A DNA stretch of 64,000 nucleotides. Origin: Paragonimus westermani. Taxonomy: Eukaryota > Platyhelminthes > Trematoda > Plagiorchiida > Troglotrematidae. Each line of letters begins with the position of its first letter. Position 1 is the stretch's first letter. Where the stretch lies: assembly GCA_008508345.1 (NCBI GenBank), contig QNGE01000435.1, positions 137,644 through 201,643 on the forward strand, in the 5' to 3' direction. Of the stretch, positions 25,001 through 34,680 are shown piece by piece. The translations under genes and the position numbers were made by a program. The notes under the pieces were generated by a model. It saw only the letters and a list, made by a program, of their open reading frames with translations. It was not told where the DNA came from and did no database searches.

Positions 25001-27872
25001 CCGTCAGGTGAGAAAATCTTGGTGTTTGAATGATGGTGTTTAGTGATGACTTTCATCATGAGCAGCAAAAGAGACAAGTTTCTGATGAGTGCACAAAAAC
25101 AAGATTAGAGGGGTACTAAATAATGAATAATTTAGCACAAGGTGAATTGAGACAAAAGGGTTCGGTGTGGAAAGATATGACATGGGAGCAAAGCCGGCCG
25201 CCTACACATGGGTGGAAGGGTTGCGTTAGGAAGACGAGAAAATCTGTAATTATACAGTTGTAAGTGCATAGTTGCGTTTTGAAGATCCGTGCAATGTAAC
25301 GGAAAAACCTTAACTCAAATGTGTTGTACGTAGCGTATCCAGTCGTCACTTAGGTGGTCAGTTGGCTGCTAGTACCCGGTCTCACTTTGAGCAGGAGAAA
25401 TGTAGTCCGCAAAATACGACCTTCTGGCGGTTGCCATTAACCTCATAACAAACAATACCCGACTCACATATTTCCTCATCAGTCACTATGGAGAACCATT
25501 AATTGATCGGTTCGTTCCATAAGGTAATGGAATCTATGATTTAAAAAAAGATCCTATACACAGAAGCCCCTTCACGTGCACTTTGTCGAGGATTTTACAT
25601 TAGTAAAGAGCATCCCTAAGTAAAGGTAGTGCAACCAGAACCATGGTTTGTAACCTCAGAGCAAACGACCAGGTCGAGGGGATTGACGGCATGTTTTCGC
25701 GGGTGAAATCACTCGGGGCGGAGTGGGCCCTGTAGTTATTGGGAATTTGTACTGCTGGACACTACATTCCACAAGGTCATTTTCCTGCACAGCACGGAAC
25801 GCAAGCTCACGTGACCGGCTATTTCCTTATGACTGAGCTGGCTCGCCGTTTTGAGACCAGTTTTAATGCGACATCAGTTAAAATCCCCGAGGTGACGCTC
25901 TCTCTGTTGAGGCCGAACCACTCCAGTGTAATCTCTACCTGACGGCAGAGAACAAGACTCGGTGGCTAGCCGCCACTCACTCCCGAAAGAGCAGTTGGTA
26001 CATTCATCTGACGATATGCGCCGCGACGACGAAACGAGCGGATTCTCACGCTGAAGCACAGATCCTGAGTCAGTTTGTCAGGATGACTGATGAAACAATG
26101 TTTCACATACTTTTTTAGATTCCGCCTCAGATATCCTCGTTTTGGAGTAAACACGGTGTTCCATAGCTATAATTCATCAGACGTTTGCATGTTTGTTCCC
26201 GTCACAGTGAGTGCACGAAATGGTGTTTTGTCCCCACCGCTGAGTGTCCTACTCTGAGTGTCATGCGTTCATCATGAAGCTACCAGTAGAAATTAATAAG
26301 ATAAAACGTGAAGACATAGATCTACGAAAAGATCTAACCCACGGCTCCCGACCAAAGATGGCATGATTTATTTCAACCGTTACCTTCTGAGGTAGTGGTG
26401 CACGATTACAGTTAAACAGCGTAAGTACTCAGGTTAACCAATCTGTCAGGTCCTAGTTGGCAAGTGTAAGATCGCTGACAGTGCCCAAAGGTATGTTCTG
26501 TGTGAACCGGGCTGTCGGGCCCGCATAATTGCCACTCAGTCTGATATCCCCAAGCTCTTTTCCGCATCAGTCATGCCCAGGCAAAGTAAGTGCAGCACAC
26601 TGAGACAACCCACGCTCAGCAGGCGGCTGATTTGCATAGACGACAAACAAATAAAAAAGACAAAAAGGTGAACTACCTTTCGGTTGTTACGAGACGTTTG
26701 CCGGCATGTGAAGCATTAGGTTACTTGGGCTGGATACTGCCAGGTTCCAAAAAGTTCGGGCTCGGCAAATTTGAAAACACTGGTATGGGCGTACGAGGCT
26801 AGTGTTCTGCTTACCAAATCAGTTTACCTACAAGATTTGGATGATTAGTAATGAATCGGTTGACTTGTGTGAACTTTAGTTAACTGCAACCTCAACACTT
26901 CCGTTCACTTTAGAACGATATAAAAAAATCACGGGCCACGTTGAAGCCCTCAGGCCATAGGACAGAAGATCCTTGGAGATGTCAATATGTTTAAAGTCTG
27001 ATCAGCATATCCGGACAGCCTGGCTGCAAACGAGCAAGTTGCGCCAGTCACGCTGAATAACTAAATGAGTTCTCGGGAGATAAGTAAAACCTTTCAGTAG
27101 ATAAGCTCAAGAAACAAGAAGCATGACATCAACAAGAGTAACAAAAAATAGGCTTAAAAAACAAATTTGGGAAGGTTCGGATAATAAAAAACGGGATTTG
27201 ATCCCACTCATGCAGTAGACAAAAACTCACATTGTAAGCCATCTGGATTTTCCATTTCCTTTCTTCTCTAAAATCAGCTGACATCCAGGACACCTCCTTT
27301 AAAAGACAACCAAACAAAGTTTTTTCTGGTTTCGGTTCCATCACCTTTGGAAGGCGAGCGGCAGACCACATACCCCGACGGCGCAGTTCGGTAACCTGTT
27401 GCAAAACTGTTGCTTCAAGTCTCGCATCTTGGGCGATTTCAGGACGGATCAAATGTAACTGAATAGGTTGCTCCGTTGGTCCCTCAGTCTTCGACTGCTG
27501 GACACTAGTGGAACATACATTGTCTGGTGGAGCTAAATATAAACAGTGTCTCTCCGAAGTCCTCTGATTCGGGAAAAGTGTGGCTAACGGTGGAACGACC
27601 GATAAAACACCATTCCCAAACCCATTCGTACAAGTGGGTTTCTTTAAGTCTGGCTGAACCTGAGCCCGAAAAAACACGTCACTGTCGTCCAGAGAATCGA
27701 GTTCTTTGTTTATTAGATCCAACCTACGCTGTTCCTTTTGAACGGAGCAAATTTTACTCAGCTCCTCGACCACACAATCACTCTCCGCACGGTACTTTTT
27801 CGGCGGGGGTGAACAGCTGGATTCAGTGTTCCACATGTTTATGTAAATCCAGCAGTTCGATTCACCGAATCC
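781..27872 (-). CDS. EP400: EP400/Domino-like SWR1-class remodeller, split gene, partial at the 3' end
   Basis: Gene model from six in-phase exons (each listed separately). In animals EP400/Domino is the large SNF2-family subunit of the nuclear TIP60/p400 complex, which deposits histone H2A.Z. Seen here in order: HSA domain, post-HSA helices, acidic linker with two ELxxL-PLEEL motifs, and SNF2 lobe 1 from the helix before motif I to just past motif III. Junction phases agree throughout (0,0,0,1,0), and joined residues across each junction continue family blocks, for example the WL-containing helix before motif I across exons 4 and 5. EP400 is preferred over SRCAP because of the PSL block before that helix, the WCPGL block and the non-canonical motif III. 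The catalytic motifs are degenerate. The N-terminal region, the rest of lobe 1, the insertion and lobe 2 are outside or unrecognised. The only stops in the exon reading frames lie beyond the splice sites, so it does not look like a pseudogene. Confidence 0.85.
1087..1852. other. Intron, 766 nt, inside the ATPase box II coding region
   Basis: Bounded by donor GTAATC at 1852 and acceptor CAG at 1087 (minus strand). AT-rich; no gene or repeat recognised. Confidence 0.7.
1853..2325 (-). CDS. EP400: EP400-like exon: SNF2 lobe 1, degenerate motifs I and II
   Basis: 158 codons counting the split codon. Acceptor TTTCCGCCAG|GT; donor GACCAG|GTAATC. It begins CVVAWLRHAFARGVPGLL, equal to the IGLDWL..LY...LNGIL helix and strand of SNF2 proteins. 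At the Walker A position (2243-2266), where the family has DEAGLGKT, the codons read SPSAISGD, so the nucleotide-binding Lys and Thr are absent. After an extra stretch of about 20 residues come GDWGPHLIVAP, W..RL.NWCPGL, VNVCITSYAAVF and IRWSVVVLDQ, which match NWGPHLVVV, WCPGLKI, HVCITSY and VRWKCLVIDE of EP400. The DExx box reads D-Q at the exon end. Open with good flanking conservation; relaxed or lost ATP hydrolysis is inferred. Confidence 0.86.
2326..8276. other. Intron, about 5.95 kb, no recognisable gene or repeat
   Basis: Bounded by donor GTAAGT (8276) and acceptor CAG (2326) on the minus strand. Open segments inside are short and unlike any family I know. A T-rich tract near 5.88-5.98 kb and a small AAAC/AAAGTGAG duplication near 7.28-7.31 kb are the only visible compositional features. 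Confidence 0.6.
8277..8829 (-). CDS. EP400: EP400-like exon: second ELxxL-PLEEL motif up to the ATPase lobe
   Basis: 184 codons plus one base (phase 0 to phase 1). Acceptor TTTTCGTATGCAG|CCT; donor AGTATTG|GTAAGT. It starts directly with PELEELIADSQRPLEELL, a second copy of the motif in the previous exon, followed by an acidic/Ser-rich linker. The end (TTVCSPAFRVPSL, then SSCSIG) aligns with the EP400 segment TTSVKFNAPSLL.., which leads into the RDYQ..G helix before SNF2 motif I. The normally strong LRxYQ (Q-motif region) is not conserved and the segment is about six residues shorter than in human EP400. The phase-1 donor fits the next exon exactly. Confidence 0.83.
8830..11773. other. Intron, about 2.9 kb; one unexplained minus-strand open segment
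   Basis: Bounded by donor GTGAGT (11773) and acceptor GCAG (8830). The phases of the two flanking exons already agree (0/0), so no exon is required between them. A 115-codon minus-strand open segment at 9844-10191 has an ordinary protein-like composition but no family match and no convincing splice pair, so it is not called as an exon. Confidence 0.55.
11774..12502 (-). CDS. EP400: EP400-like exon: coiled coil, acidic linker, first ELxxL-PLEEL motif
   Basis: 243 codons, phase 0 to phase 0. Acceptor TCGTCATAG|AGC; donor TCAAAT|GTGAGT. It opens with a helical stretch (LEDRVHRQHLRYIRNQN, then KFLLANFSDL) that matches the LEEKRKKAL..H..FI..QTEKYS.LL region of SRCAP/Domino/EP400. A long Ser/Asp/Glu-rich segment follows. 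At 11911-11970 there is an RAELDALVLDSATPLEEIL motif, equivalent to the ELSxL..E.ELPLxDLM repeat of EP400. The acidic composition suits the histone-contacting linker between HSA and ATPase in this family. No stops interrupt the frame. Confidence 0.85.
12687..12827 (-). CDS. EP400: EP400-like exon: C-terminal HSA / post-HSA helix
   Basis: 47 codons, phase 0 to phase 0. The acceptor is a good TTCTGTTTTCAG|CTT and the donor AAG|GTTCGT. Joined to the preceding exon it continues the HSA helix: KWKIQMAYN is followed by LAVAARNYLLVRQEWN, then a QRNAAYVAAMIRDWWKQVQK block. That block aligns with the family segment LRRIAA..A..I..FW..IEQV of EP400/SRCAP. The surrounding longer open frame reads into a hydrophobic intron on the 5' side, so the exon borders rest on splice sites and family homology. 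It is separated from the HSA exon by a 14.4 kb intron and from the next exon by only 184 nt. Confidence 0.87.
14267..14501 (-). mobile_element. Short RTE-type retroelement (SINE-like), copy 1 with target-site duplication
   Basis: Flanked by a 12-base direct repeat CCAACAGGCAAT at 14255-14266 and 14502-14513, the target-site duplication. The inside is nearly identical to copy 2 at 14952-15178. It has no coding capacity and no obvious tRNA A/B boxes. Read on the minus strand the 3' end is ...TATTGCTGTCT followed by an A run, so the insertion probably happened in that orientation. Its 5' end carries about 20 extra bases (AAGCTATCTCGCTGATG) absent from copy 2, so it may be the longer form. Confidence 0.8.
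14952..15178 (-). mobile_element. Short RTE-type retroelement (SINE-like), copy 2 with (ATG)n tail
   Basis: Flanked by a 14-base exact duplication ACGCCCGGAATCAT at 14938-14951 and 15179-15192. The body is a near-identical direct repeat of copy 1, about 700 bp away. On the minus strand it ends with ...ATTGCTGTCT(ATG)n. A microsatellite 3' tail instead of poly-A, with target-site duplications, is typical of RTE-clade mobilisation, so an RTE-dependent SINE is inferred. Confidence 0.82.
16073..16093. repeat. (AT)n microsatellite
   Basis: About ten AT units uninterrupted within intron 1. Confidence 0.95.
18350..20600 (+). mobile_element. RTE-clade non-LTR retrotransposon fossil (endonuclease and reverse transcriptase)
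   Basis: Read across frameshifts, the plus strand shows the end of an APE endonuclease (DNGERLLHLCAEHKLFL near 18.75 kb, then YLDSDHALVRCRFVLTF near 18.93 kb). It continues with reverse transcriptase: EEQARFRPGRGCTDHIFTIRQ (19.84 kb), VRVYDEPSSSFN and SGVRQGCPLLPFLFNF (20.06-20.15 kb), CDYADDKVLLFD (20.2 kb), and a C-terminal VVYLGSYMSGGG (20.39 kb). These are the usual RTE blocks in order. The frame breaks many times, and motif A is damaged (FLDHKGALVPV instead of LDxxxAFDSV). Inactive and old; the exact ends are not visible. Confidence 0.85.
22685..22708. repeat. TA-rich imperfect microsatellite
   Basis: An alternating TATATATATATG / TATATATG tract about 180 bp before the truncated short element. 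Confidence 0.8.
22881..22931 (-). mobile_element. 5'-truncated copy 3 of the short RTE-type element
   Basis: Only the last ~50 bases of the element are present, ending in ATGATGATG on the minus strand. It is bracketed by CAGCGTCCTC at 22871-22880 and 22932-22941. A 5'-truncated insertion with a duplication is the expected product of target-primed reverse transcription, and it fixes the element's 3' end and orientation. Confidence 0.8.
22950..25030 (-). mobile_element. RTE-clade non-LTR retrotransposon fossil, opposite orientation
   Basis: On the minus strand the endonuclease (RRSFVVVAYTPTN near 24.66 kb; CVDSDHALVCANLALRFGG near 24.28 kb) is followed by reverse transcriptase pieces (FFDITGVFDSVDGCN near 23.95 kb, then a frameshifted EKYMNILKTIYCQISGRV-like stretch). 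A deletion takes out motif C. The C-terminal ENFVYPGG..SAGRMPDEITNR (23.45 kb) and LRWLGHILRMSTRRLPHRAL (23.1 kb) come next. It is the same family type as the 18.35-20.6 kb copy but separate. Several stops and frameshifts; inactive. Confidence 0.85.
27231..27872 (-). CDS. EP400: EP400-like exon with HSA domain (first exon recognised)
   Basis: About 214 codons. The first part is low-complexity and charged, with a basic PPPKKYR patch and a short helical KEQRRLDLINKELDSLDD segment. The last 47 codons (27231-27371) hold the start of the HSA domain: RRRGMWSAARLPKV, then LLKEVSWMSADFREERKWK. These match the SRCAP/EP400/Domino pattern (WS..RLPK, then L.EE..WM..DF..ER.WK). In this family the HSA domain binds nuclear actin and actin-related proteins. 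The donor AAT|GTGAGT at 27230 is strong and phase 0. The 5' border is uncertain: AG acceptors give starts at 27872 (phase 0), 27876 or 27888 (phase 2). An in-frame ATG at 27836 could be an internal Met or a start. More N-terminal sequence is expected upstream. Confidence 0.85.
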
Positions 27873-28437
27873 CTGACTGGGTAGAATGCTAAAGTGCAGT
27901 CCGAATAATCAATCATGGGGGAGTAGGCAAACGAAATAGCATGATAAAAACGGATAAAACATCCACAAATGAATTAAGAACGCAAGAAGTGACCCATGCA
28001 AAGGTGATGACGACGGGTAAGCGTAACTCAAGTTTGGACTCCTAACAATGCACACCACGCAGGGAAAAACTGAAAACCCCGCCTCCTCACAAAGAAGAAA
28101 GGACCAAACACTTCGTCCAAGGTCAATCGTGAAAATTTCCACATTTGTTTTCAAACCCTGAAATCAATGAATAACTACGTCTGAACACGTCCTTATGCTT
28201 CAGTGGCGTGATTCAAAGGTCAGTTAGACTGTGTTTCCTCCGTACGTTGTCATTTCGGGCAGAGCTCTAGAACGGGGAATCAAGAACAATGATCAGTGGA
28301 CCCAGTAGGTTGTGGACAGAAGTGAGACGCGGAATATCTCGATGCTTATATATCTCTCCAAATAGAATAACTCGACACTTGAGACGTAGTTTTACGTAGT
28401 AATTTTCCCTGGTTCTACAAGATAACTTAATCAAATT

Positions 28438-29284
28438 TCAAATTTTCAAATTTCAAATCCAGGACTTGGTGAAGGCCAGTGCCTGTTGACGTCCTGATGC
28501 TTGAGTGGTGTGATCCGGAGATTGAACAGACTGCGTTTTCTGTCGATGTGTTCTGTGGTGGTCTAAGGGTAGGGACAGAAGAAAAGGCGTATCAAAACCT
28601 GGCTGGTCTAAATAGCAGAAACCAATCATACTTCGGTCAGTACAGAGTAAGAAAAAGGTGGTTCCAATATTTGTCTAGCTCTCTTACAATTATGTCTACG
28701 CTCTAAGCCTCAACGATCTTTGTAGTCAGCTTGTTCCACGAGTTGACTACCCTGTTAGTGAAGAAGTTATATCGGACAGCCAATCGTGATCTTGTTTTCT
28801 TGACTGTGAACCTATGGCTCCTTAAATCTCTTTTCTGGCGCATATCGAACAAACCTGCCATGGGGCTTGTTCCAGCGTGGTGGGTAATTTTGTACACTTT
28901 AATAAGGTCTCCTCTTACCCGCATACATTAGAGCGACAATAAGTTCAACGAAGTTAGTCGGTCTTGGCAGTTTAGACACTTCACACCCCACACCATACGT
29001 GTGGCGAAATTTTGTACTTTTTCGAGGGCGGCTATATCCCTTTTGAGATATGGTGTCCAAGCTTGGACACAATATTCCAAGTGGGGGCGAACTATAGCCG
29101 AGTACAATGGAATGAACACCGCTGGACAGCGGTTAGCGATCGCCGAGTTCAGTCGATATAACGCCCGCCGCGCTTTTGTCGCAGATGCTGAAATTGAATT
29201 CTGCATACCTAACACGTCTACAGTAGTAACTGAGTAAGTAAGCGAATACACGCAGTTGTTAAATATGAGCCATTTGACAGGCAA
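28438..29284 (-). mobile_element. CR1-like family B, 5'-truncated 3' end (RT C-terminus and tail)
   Basis: On the minus strand it encodes the C-terminal thumb/connection of a CR1/jockey-type reverse transcriptase: KARRALYRLNSAIANRCPAV, PLYSAIVRPHLEYCVQAWTP, YLKRDIAALEKVQNFATRMV, then RGDLIKVYKI and RFTVKKTRSRLAVRYNFFTN and VVNSWNKL. One frameshift separates the two open parts near 28.92 kb. The catalytic RT motifs and endonuclease are missing, as expected for 5' truncation. After the coding end a short UTR reaches a tail of ATTTGAAA-type repeats (28438-28462), probably the element's 3' end. The second copy is at 47.3-51.3 kb. Confidence 0.85.
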
Positions 29285-30149
29285 TTTTATGTATGCAGCC
29301 GTGCAAGATAACGCGCACTAGAATTCGCAGTGACCCAAGTGGCCCTTCAGTATGGGTCGTAGCACACGCGAAGTGCTCATGCAATAAGTTCTGAGCTTTC
29401 AGTGATTCAGCTGACTGACGAAGGAGTTATGGGTCAGCAACTTTTAATATTCCTCCATTTCGATGGTTGAAGTCACATGGTTGCATGTGGTAATGCCCGC
29501 ATGTGGAAAACAGGATCAGCATGTCGACTGAGATAGAATATTACGTCCAACACCAGTAATCATACTGAGAATAGGGTTGGTAGGAACAATATACCCAGAA
29601 GCAGCTTTGAGCTCTCTAAAAACACGCGAGAAGAAGCCATACCTGCGCTGCAGTCGGCTATGTCGCATCTCAAATTTGGAGAGTGACCTCTCAGACCAAT
29701 TATTTCTGTCGTACTTGTCGAACGATAAGGAAGCCTCGTCAGCAAGATAGTAAGCAACGGGCGAGAATCTAATGAATAACTATCCATTCCCGTAAAATAC
29801 GTCTTATGGTGTCCAACCGTTATCCCACTAACGGTCTCAGTGGCACACCGTTGAAGATTTATCGTAAGCAGCGTGTCTGCCTGTGGAAGGGGAGATCAAA
29901 TTGTACGTTACTTCTTCAGATGTAACCACATGAAACGAATATGGATAGGCGTGAGACGGAAAGAACCAAGCTGCACAAAAAATTGCGTACTTGTGTAGTA
30001 GACACGTCCTCAACAGTAAATCTTCTAGTCTCGTCGTGTATATGCTTACGTTAATAACCGCGTCACTACATAGTATTTACCTCAACACGGTTCGATGTTT
30101 ACAGAAAAGCCAATAACTATGCCCTATCACAAGAGTGGTCCAAGGCAGG

Positions 30150-32880
30150 ATGCTACCGTCCCATCAACCACACACCAAACTGCTGGATAATGTTTGAAAA
30201 GAAAATGTAGGCTCACATTCTTGAGTTTTTAAGGTCACAAAACTTCATAAACCTTTCACAGCACAGCTTTCTTAGTAAGCGCTCTTGTATGGCATGTCTG
30301 CTTGAATTCCTGAGCTATATATCGGTCAGTCGACGCAGAAAATACGGTGATTACCATTCTCTTAGACATGCAAAAGGCTTTTGATCGTGTCCCATAAGCG
30401 CCTCTTGATCAAAATAGCACCTTTGGGCATACATGATCCCTTTGCTTTCGTCATAACTTGAAGGTTTCACTCAAACAGTCAAAATAAGAGAACACTGCTT
30501 GACACCAAAACCAGTGATTAGTGAGAAGATTCAAGGAAGCTTTCCGGGACCGTTGCTTTTCTCAACGTCCATAGATGCCTTGCGATGTTATGGGACATGA
30601 CAAGCCCTTTCTTTTTGCTGACCATAAAAAACCGTTCACGCCTTCCTCAAACACAGTAATATCGACTTCTGCCTACAGAATATACGACAAGACATGGCTT
30701 CATTACAGCTGTTTGTCAAACATGGCTGATGACGTTCTCAGCGGGCAAATCTAGCATCATTACTTATGACTGAAAACTATCCGATGGTTTAATCTCACTA
30801 GATGGCTGTAATACTGGTATAGCCACTTTGGCCAGAGACCTGGGAATACGGCGTTCACACTCCTTTAATTTCTCCGAACATGTATGTTTTTAGGTATCAA
30901 AAGTTAAAAGAAAAATAGGCCGAATCAAAAGATGTTCAGTCTACCGGCTGCGAGGCTGACACTTTGAAAAATATGTCCGGCCTCAGCTTGAGTATTGTAC
31001 ATTCATCTACTGCAGTTCACGGAATTCTGATAGTTTTGTGTTAGAAAACCTCCAACGGTCATTTAGCAAAAGCTCACTAGGATATTATTTTTCGTTCACC
31101 TATGGGCAGCGCTGTCAAAAACTTGGTATTGATCCACTTTGGTTGCGTAGGCTGAAGTTGAACCTGACATTCGAAAAACATCACCACAGCGTTTACCGTC
31201 CGCTTATAACACAGCCCTCCATATAGTCCTACTTTGCTGACTCTGCTATTGTAGAGTTCAAACGGGCTATAGCATGAAGCGGACCCGTATGTTCGTGTGC
31301 TCGGGCGACTTGCCATTAGCCATACTAGTTCAAACAAACATTTCAGAGCATAAAAATTTGGTAACGAAAACAGTACAAATAGCAACCCTAGCATTAACGG
31401 AGTTAGCAATAAACAAATAAGGTCGTTACACTATCTCTGAAAAAAGTACGCGCAAAATGCTTTATTATAAATTGTTCCTATATTCGGAACAAACTTCCGA
31501 ATGAAGTCAGAGCTAGTAGCAACATTCAGCGTTTTAAAGAGGGTTTGGACAGCTATCTTACGTTATCGAACACAATGTCTATCCTCAAACTCTGTGTATC
31601 TCCTGATGATCTTATTGATTGTGGTCCGAAAGCATTTAACCTTCAGCTGCGTAGATACCAGCCCCTGCTGTCTAACTCTCCTCGAAAACAACCTGCTTAA
31701 AACGGCTCTTTATATCACGTATTCACACGACCATTAAGCATTTGGTTTACTGCATGCTCATTGAACGGTTTACAACTCAACATTATTTTATTGATATGGG
31801 TTTATTCATGTGCACGCATTACCCAGATTGCTGGAAAAAGTAAATTTGGCGCCTATTGATAAATCCGGCGAGATAACGTTATATGAGTTCCACTTAGAAC
31901 ATACCCATTTCATGGGGCCTTGCGAATCTTTGACTCAATATTCTGATTGCCTGAATAAATCCCAAATAAATAGCGAAATGTCACAACAGCCAGTTGACAG
32001 GGTTATATATTTCATTAACCAGAGCGGAAATAATTATATCGCATGAAGTCTTTGTCGAAAAAATTCGCATACACATTAATCGTCACAGTGGATATGGCCA
32101 TTCCCGATTTTCTCATTTAGCGTGAGATTGTTATCTTTTTCTTGATATCACAAGTACCCATTGCGCGGGGAATTTTTTTCCGCGATGGATGGACGCACGG
32201 AACTTCGTCTCGGCTAAACAGTTCACGAGATTTTCAAACTTTTTAACGTACTCTAACACTCGACGTGGTCGTGAGCCGCACTCTACTCAATCGTTTACTG
32301 GACTCTGGAATTCTCCGTGTTGCCTCGCCAAATTAGACATATTTTAAAATTTTCCCGACGCTACTCGTGTCACGTAATAGCGAAACACTCTGAAGATACA
32401 TTTGAGCGTTCTACTCAGAATGATTTTAAATTGTTTGAAAAGTCGACCCACACGTAACCTTGTAAAAGGTAAATTAATGTAACATCCCATTTTGTAGATT
32501 GAATCTGTGGAGCGAGCAAACTACCTATTTTCCTGTTGCTTGCGTCAAAGTTCCGTGAACTATAATCACCCGTTTTCTGGTCACGTCCATTTTAGCAACA
32601 AGTTCCACCTTCGTGCTACTGTTTAGTCGTTTGTTAAGTATCACCTGTGATTATCTGCAGTGATCGCGCATAACCCAGCGTGCTTCTCACACACGCGACA
32701 AGGAAGATACATTATTATTAAAATCATTGATCCAGCACTTCAAAAAGTAACATGCACCCGAAAAACAAGTCTGTTTGGTGGTTATGAGGTCGACAAGTTT
32801 GATAGGTCCAACGCTGCGGACACCGTTAACGTCTACGTCACTCCTTCTCGGTTAGTTGCATTCTCTTCCGACTAGTCTAC
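30150..32880 (+). mobile_element. CR1-like family A fossil: RT domain plus long 3' UTR
   Basis: Plus-strand translation across many frameshifts gives YRPIN, ILEFLRSQNFINLSQHSF, SCMACLLEFL, LDMQKAFDRVP (about 30.37 kb), then RT C-terminal blocks RPQLEYCTFIYC (30.98 kb) and ENLQRSFSKSSLGYYFSFTY with GQRCQKLGIDPLWLRRLKLN (31.04-31.16 kb). A non-coding stretch from about 31.75 to 32.88 kb follows. It is clearly related to the sequence downstream of the intact RT at 42.9-44.1 kb, in the same relative orientation, so it is the family's 3' UTR. The FADD region is degraded; inactive. Confidence 0.85.
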
Positions 32881-33379
32881 CGCAGTAACTGAAACCGGAG
32901 AAGTTCTACGCAGAAACCCACCCCATATGGCTTCCTCTGCAACATTTATAGTACAATATCTTCCCTATCCAACATAAACATGGGGGAGTGATGCCAGAAA
33001 GTGAAGACTTTTGTGATCCAGCCAGTCAACATTCGTTGAACAGACGGCAGGCTACTGTAGAAGTAAAACCTTCATCTCACAGAGACAAGAGATATGGAAA
33101 TTTTAAGTGTAATCTATGCTGAGAAGAGGAAAATATTGGAAAGCTAAGGCAGCAAGTATTTTAGTAAGGGCGTGCATGTTAACCCACTCCCATGTGGAGA
33201 AAGAAGAGGAATAAAAATTGAACGGTAGACTGTTAACCAGTCAAACCATCCATCCCAAAATTCATCGGTACAATTGAGGAGAAGAAAAAGTAGAGAGCCA
33301 TTAAAGCTCAGATCACTCAAACGTACATACCGGCAGTCTATCAGACGATGGCAGACGCTGACTGATATGAATTAAACGA

Positions 33380-34680
33380 AAAAAAGAGACAACTTACTTG
33401 CGCCCGACCTACTCGTCGCCCTCGGATGACGGTCTATCATGAGCATGTTCATGGTTTGACGGTACGCTGCTTCATAAATCGCAGCTTCCGGCAGTCATAT
33501 TGCCACGAATATTGGTACCTTTAGTTACTTGGCCCACTGCCCACTTGAGTCTACGGCCAGGCAAACCTTGCTCATTCAACCTTCGAAAGGTCCCTCGGAT
33601 CCAGTTACCCCAGACGATATGATTTAGGGGTAGATCGTCCCATTATCTAGGACTGATATTGCAACGCAAAAGACCTACTTGGATAACACCCTGGTATTGC
33701 AGCTTCTGATTAGCAGTTCACCCGCCTTCATTTGCCAGTACAACGACTACTTCAGGCTCCGTTAGCCGCTCGTCCCATAGACGTGTCCTGGCTGACGGAA
33801 TTGATTGCGCCTCGCTGTAATTTATTCCCCCTCTTTTCTACACGACGAAGTGGGTAAGTACTGGGAACCATATCCGACCAGGGAATAACCTTGATGCGTT
33901 TTAGATATTGCGGGTGGAATTGGTACAAACACCGCACTGTCGTGCGACACTGTAGACAGCCTCAAGGTCGGCAGACAAGCAGTTTGTCTCCTGTATTTAG
34001 GCTGTGATTCATTCAGACTTGTCTTTCAGGGCTCCCGGAAGTGGCGCCAGATTTTGCCACACGAGATTGCAGACTATGGTCTGCGAACACACCCGTCAAC
34101 AGACTGCTGTCAGTGTGGCCGAACTATGCGTAGCTACTTACAGCACCTTCTTCGATGCGGGTTTCGAATTCATACGCAAATGGAAAACGCGCTGTCTGTA
34201 TAAATATTCAGGACCACTTATGATACCTCGGCCTAGAAAACCGCAGCCGTTTGCTGACTATCTCCTTCGCTACACTCGCTCAGCGTGCCATAATGTGGAG
34301 ACAGAAGCGTGCGCATTGTTCAATTACGTAACCGACTCAAAGTGTCGAAGACCAAAAAATTCAGCAAGTGGCCACCCGTGCGGTGTTCCACTTCAAAACC
34401 TTCCCCTTCTATGCTCCAAGCGGCAACCTTGGCTAGTGCGGCCAAAAGTAAGCTGTACAATGCTGTGGCTAGAACACAACCTCTGTTCATACTTGTGGTA
34501 GCGCCAGGATCCTCAGAGGTCAATCCGCATGATGGTATCTTGGCCTCCATACCTACGCACAGCCTTCCAATCAAAACGTTGGTCTTACCTGAACGTCCGA
34601 GCCTATCAAGCACCATTTACAACGATCTGCGAATCACGGAACATACCGTTTTTTATAGGTTCACGAACAGGGCGAAAAGC
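33380..34680 (-). mobile_element. Weak reverse-transcriptase relic of a further non-LTR family
   Basis: On the minus strand, 34.62-34.32 kb reads NRGCVLATALYSLLLAALAK, then VEHRTGGHLLNF. This resembles the motif B region of elements with NGVKQGCVLAPTLFSLMFSA and YRTDGKLFN. Further on, 33.94-33.75 kb reads IKVIPWSDMVPS and LRRVEKRGNKLQR, reminiscent of the C-terminal part of the same class. The FADD motif was not found. The order and orientation agree, but similarity is patchy, so this is a tentative call. Confidence 0.45.

Larger units (their letters stand above)
12828..27230. other. Intron, about 14.4 kb, interrupting the HSA/post-HSA region and loaded with retroelements
   Basis: Bounded by donor GTGAGT (27230) and acceptor TTTTCAG (12828) on the minus strand. 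It contains two full-length and one 5'-truncated short element (14.3, 15.0, 22.9 kb), an RTE fossil on the plus strand (18.35-20.6 kb) and one on the minus strand (22.95-25.0 kb). The stretches 12.83-14.25, 15.2-18.3, 20.6-22.87 and 25.1-27.2 kb hold nothing I recognise apart from AT microsatellites. Confidence 0.75.

Noticed and set aside
34004..34501. 165-codon plus-strand open frame
   Set aside because: It overlaps the minus-strand segment that looks like a reverse-transcriptase relic; the plus-strand translation shows no motif.
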